A stretch of 64,000 nucleotides of DNA, taken from Lepidurus packardi. Lineage: Eukaryota > Arthropoda > Branchiopoda > Notostraca > Triopsidae. Below the pieces are notes generated by a model. It saw only the letters and a program-made list of their open reading frames with translations. It ran no database searches and was not told the origin of the DNA. Position 1 is the first letter of the stretch. Every line of letters starts with the position of its first letter. The stretch lies in NCBI GenBank assembly GCA_023053545.1, contig JAKZAN010000006.1, positions 4,407,001-4,471,000 of the forward strand. Direction: 5' to 3'. The position numbers and the translations under genes were made by a program. Positions 61,156 through 64,000 of the stretch are shown here, in pieces.

Positions 61156-61278
61156 TTATACTCAAAACCCTCTTTAGCAAAAGCCTGGAGATGGATGCAT
61201 GGTATTTAACCGAGTATTTTTCAACATATTTTTGTATTCCACACGTTTCAAAGCGCTAAAACAAGATCTTGAATGATT
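61156..61278. other. 123-bp convergent 3' gap between BRIP1 and BUD23
   Basis: It lies between the TAG of BRIP1 and the TAA of BUD23 on the other strand. No AATAAA was seen on either strand. The two 3' UTRs probably overlap, since 123 bp is short for two separate ends. Confidence 0.7.
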
Positions 61279-62415
61279 TTACCAGCCTTTTCCTGATCGT
61301 TTTCTTCCGGTGAACTTGGAATTCTCCCGAGCTTCTTTTCCTTGACGTTTTCGGCGTTCCTTTTTCTCCAGGATCCAATCTTTACTTTTCTTTGGATTTT
61401 TGCTTCCCCTCATTTGCTTTAGACGCATCCTACATGTAAAAGCAAAGCAAAAAACTTTAGAAATGAATTTGGAAATTAAGCGAGTGATCTGGCGTACCGC
61501 TTTTCTGCCGATACGTGTGACACACCGGCAGCAGATTCGTCGCCTAATGCAGCAGGCAAAGGCTGAGCTCCTCCGGTCATCAAGACGAGGAAGATCTTTT
61601 TGGCCTTGGTAGAATTAGGGTAGTCGACCACCAAACCCCCAGTGAATCCTGCCTTCATGGCTTGGGAGGTAATTAGCTCGATTTGGCTGCCGTTTTCAGG
61701 GTAGAACTGGAAAACTGCGCGCGCTCCTCGGCTCTGTTGTTAGGAAATTCCATTAAGTCACAATTATGCCAGTCTCAAGTGACAAGTTAGCTTACCAGAC
61801 ACGCAAAAAGGCTAGAAAAGAAGGCATATAAACGTTTGGCAGGTTTGTGGCTTCTTTTGTCGGCGTTGCAAAGCCATTGTAACGCGGAAATACTGATGGC
61901 CGCATCAAAGACTCCAGCTCGGAAAGGAACGCCCTCGCCCAAGTCTCCAAGTAACAGATCCCCTTCAACTTCTCTGTCTTTGGCCACGCCTACCAAACAA
62001 TATCTACGAATAAGTACTGGAAACCTTGTGACAGAAATTACCGAGCATAGCGCTTGAGATATCCATTCCTATCCATACATGTTCGTTATCGGTTAAGGTT
62101 TGCCCACTCAAACCAGATCCACAACCCAAATCCAGTACTAGGCAGGGTTGGTCTTCAGGCAAACATAGCAGCTCTAGTGCCCTTTCAGACATTTGCAACT
62201 GAATATCCATCATACGTGTGCTGCAAATAAGGAATGATTAGTTATAGTATACATGGCTTTAAAAGAAGTATAAATAAAATACTTTTGAGTGTATTTGTTG
62301 GCCTCATCTTCGTTATAAAACTAGAAAAGATTTGTAGTACTATACTACAGTCAATTTTGTTATGTTTACTTACGATTTCTGGAGGAGCTTTGTGTTCCGG
62401 ACGCCTGATTGACAT
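61279..62415 (-). CDS. BUD23: 18S rRNA (guanine-N7)-methyltransferase BUD23/WBSCR22
   Basis: This SAM-dependent enzyme makes the m7G in 18S rRNA and works with TRMT112 in 40S maturation (nucleolus/nucleus). Exons in order: 62374-62415, 62283-62320, 62042-62220, 61796-61989, 61498-61733, 61279-61429. Phases fit throughout and give 279 residues, against about 281 in human. It begins [20 protein letters not shown]. The SAM motif is [11 protein letters not shown], followed by [34 protein letters not shown] and [11 protein letters not shown]. The basic C-terminus has [17 protein letters not shown] and FTGRKR, as in the family. Introns are only 52-68 bp. It shares a promoter with HYI. Confidence 0.96.
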
Positions 62416-62625
62416 GGTGTTGATTAGTTTGTAAGTTTACTGCGACCAACTTTTCAGAAAATCCACGTGCTATTTATTTTTCTTTCCTTTAGTATCGTTT
62501 AGTAGCAAAAAGTCGCACTAGGTGGCGACAGGCCCTGGGCAAACGTTTGATTTCAAGTCGTATAAAGGTATCCATTTTCTTTTTGCGTCTGGATTCTTGA
62601 TTTGTATTTTTGTTAAGGAACAAAG
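62416..62625. promoter_or_regulatory. Bidirectional promoter of BUD23 (-) and HYI (+)
   Basis: Only 210 bp separate the two start codons. TATAAA at 62561-62566 lies about 60 bp before the HYI ATG and is placed to serve HYI. A CACGTG E-box (Myc/Max or USF type) at 62464-62469 lies nearer BUD23, which fits a ribosome-biogenesis gene. Function is inferred from position. Confidence 0.65.
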
Positions 62626-63702
62626 ATGACTCTAAAGTTTTGCCCGAGCTTGAATTGGTTGTTTATTGAAACTCCTTCATTGTTGGATCGCTATCAAGTA
62701 GCTGCCAACGCCGGGTTCGGTACCGTAGAATGTTCTTTCCCGTACGATTACAGCATCCAAGACCTTGTTAAGGCCAAGGCCGATGCGAAAGTGGACCAAG
62801 TCCTTATCAACGCCCACAAAGGTTATACTTCCTTTTCCTATGAAGCCTAGCAAGGTTGTAATGTTGATTTGCCTTTGTATATTCTCTCAGGTCCTCTGGA
62901 AAATGACTGGGGACTTGCAGCTCTTCCTGGAAGAGAAGATGATTATTTGAAAAGCTTGGAAACGTCCGTCGAGTATGCGAAGGCGTTACAATGCAAACAG
63001 TAAAACAAAACTTTACCAAGCCTTTGTTCCCAGTATTTGATTACCTTCTTGAAACATCGCTATTCTCTATTCTCTAGGATTCATATTATGTCAGGAAAAT
63101 CGTTGAGCAACATAGTGGATGAAGCAATGGATGAAGTTTACAAAGATAACTTGAAAAAAGCCGTTGCTATGTTCGAAAAGGAGGGCATCGTAGCCTTGAT
63201 CGAGCCCATCAATAACACCTCTACTCCATACTACTATATGAATTCCTTCCAAAAAGGTAAAAATGGTATTCTCTTTATTTCTCCCGTTACAAAATGTAAA
63301 GTTTATTTTTATTTCTTTATAAAGCTGTAAACCTGGTAAGGGAGTTCAACAGCCCTTACCTGAAAATCCAGCTTGACTTGTTTCACCTCCAAATCATCGA
63401 GGGTAACCTGACGGCTAAACTTAAAGAATACCTGCCCTACACCGGTAAGCTTGTTGTTTCGTAATATTTCCCCTAAACCTTTTTTTCTTTTTGTTTTTTT
63501 TTTTCTTCTTCAAGGACATATCCAAATATCCCAAGTCCCAAACCGTGATGAGCCGAACATGCCTGGAGAAATCAACTACCCTTACATTTTCGACGTTCTA
63601 AAACGAGAGAATTACCAAGGATATATTGGTTTGGAATACAAACCTTCCGGCGATACTCTAACTGGGTTAAAATGGATGCAGGAATACGGCCTTCCTCTCT
63701 AA
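62626..63702 (+). CDS. HYI: Putative hydroxypyruvate isomerase
   Basis: This TIM-barrel enzyme of the xylose-isomerase-like family interconverts hydroxypyruvate and tartronate semialdehyde; it is probably cytosolic. Exons: 62626-62821, 62891-62999, 63078-63256, 63325-63444 and 63515-63702 (TAA). Phases fit and give 263 residues (human HYI 277). It starts MTLKFCPSLNWLF, as in the family. Conserved parts are GTVECSFPYDY, VLINAHKGPLEN, WGLAALPGRE, YAKALQC, IHIMSGK, ALIEPINN, IQLDLFHLQIIEGNL, HIQISQVPNRDEP, PGEINYPYIF and GYIGLEYKPSGDT. The Glu residues of LIEPIN and GLEYKP match the metal or catalytic acids of bacterial Hyi. Four introns are 68-78 bp. Confidence 0.95.
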
Positions 63703-64000
63703 AATGAGGTTAACTAATAGCTTATAATTCCATTGCTTCAGGTGATAACGGACTAATTGGTATACTGTGATAACAATAATTCATAATACAAGGGATGTGT
63801 AAAAGAATACGTGTATCTCCGTATTGCATTGGTCTCGCCACTCAAAACACCCCTGGGAGCGTCAAGTATCACTCAGAAATCGGCGGTCGTTATCGGAAGG
63901 TTTTGGCTTTTGAGATCGGCCAGCCTTTTAATAGACTTGATGCTTATAAAAGTTCGGTCACAATATAACGTATTTCTTCTAAATCGTCATTGATTTCCAG
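63703..64000. other. 3' flank of HYI
   Basis: It holds the HYI 3' UTR and downstream DNA. No AATAAA is present; AATACA at about 63785 is a possible weak variant. The window ends in TTGATTTCCAG, which looks like a splice acceptor, so an exon of another gene could start just outside. Confidence 0.5.

Overview
This is nuclear DNA from an intron-bearing animal, most likely an arthropod and possibly a branchiopod crustacean such as Daphnia. The species is inferred, not proven. Coding exons are joined by GT-AG introns. Housekeeping introns are mostly 52-90 bp, intergenic DNA is AT-rich, and pure G/C homopolymers and long T/A runs are common. A BRIP1/FANCJ orthologue is present. No bacterial operons, CRISPR arrays, rRNA genes or convincing tRNA genes were seen.

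Four protein-coding genes can be supported. (1) The 3' part of a Tbx2/3 (bifid/omb) T-box gene on the + strand has five exons between 220 and 21671. Its 5' exons lie left of the window, and its first visible intron is 16.7 kb. (2) A BRIP1/FANCJ Fe-S DNA helicase on the + strand runs from 44355 to 61155, with two introns of about 6 kb near the 5' end and then compact exons. (3) A BUD23/WBSCR22 18S rRNA guanine-N7 methyltransferase on the - strand runs from 62415 to 61279 in six exons and is tail-to-tail with BRIP1, 123 bp apart. (4) A hydroxypyruvate isomerase (HYI) on the + strand runs from 62626 to 63702 in five exons and is head-to-head with BUD23 across a 210-bp divergent promoter with a TATA box and a CACGTG E-box.

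The rest is non-coding: the large T-box intron, a 22.7-kb intergenic region (21672-44354) and the large BRIP1 introns. These hold many repeats. They include a 703-bp TTAA-flanked element with 20-bp terminal inverted repeats (55421-56123) and relatives at 20.35-20.61 and 22.77-23.02 kb. Two copies of a palindromic array share the core CAACAGTGAATT (30.1-30.8 and 32.5-33.3 kb). A foldback structure fills most of BRIP1 intron 1, and several other families occur as pairs or triplets. The genes do not form one pathway: a developmental repressor, interstrand-crosslink repair, ribosome biogenesis and a small-molecule isomerase. The shared promoter (BUD23/HYI) and convergent 3' ends (BRIP1/BUD23) are the only visible arrangements that could couple expression.
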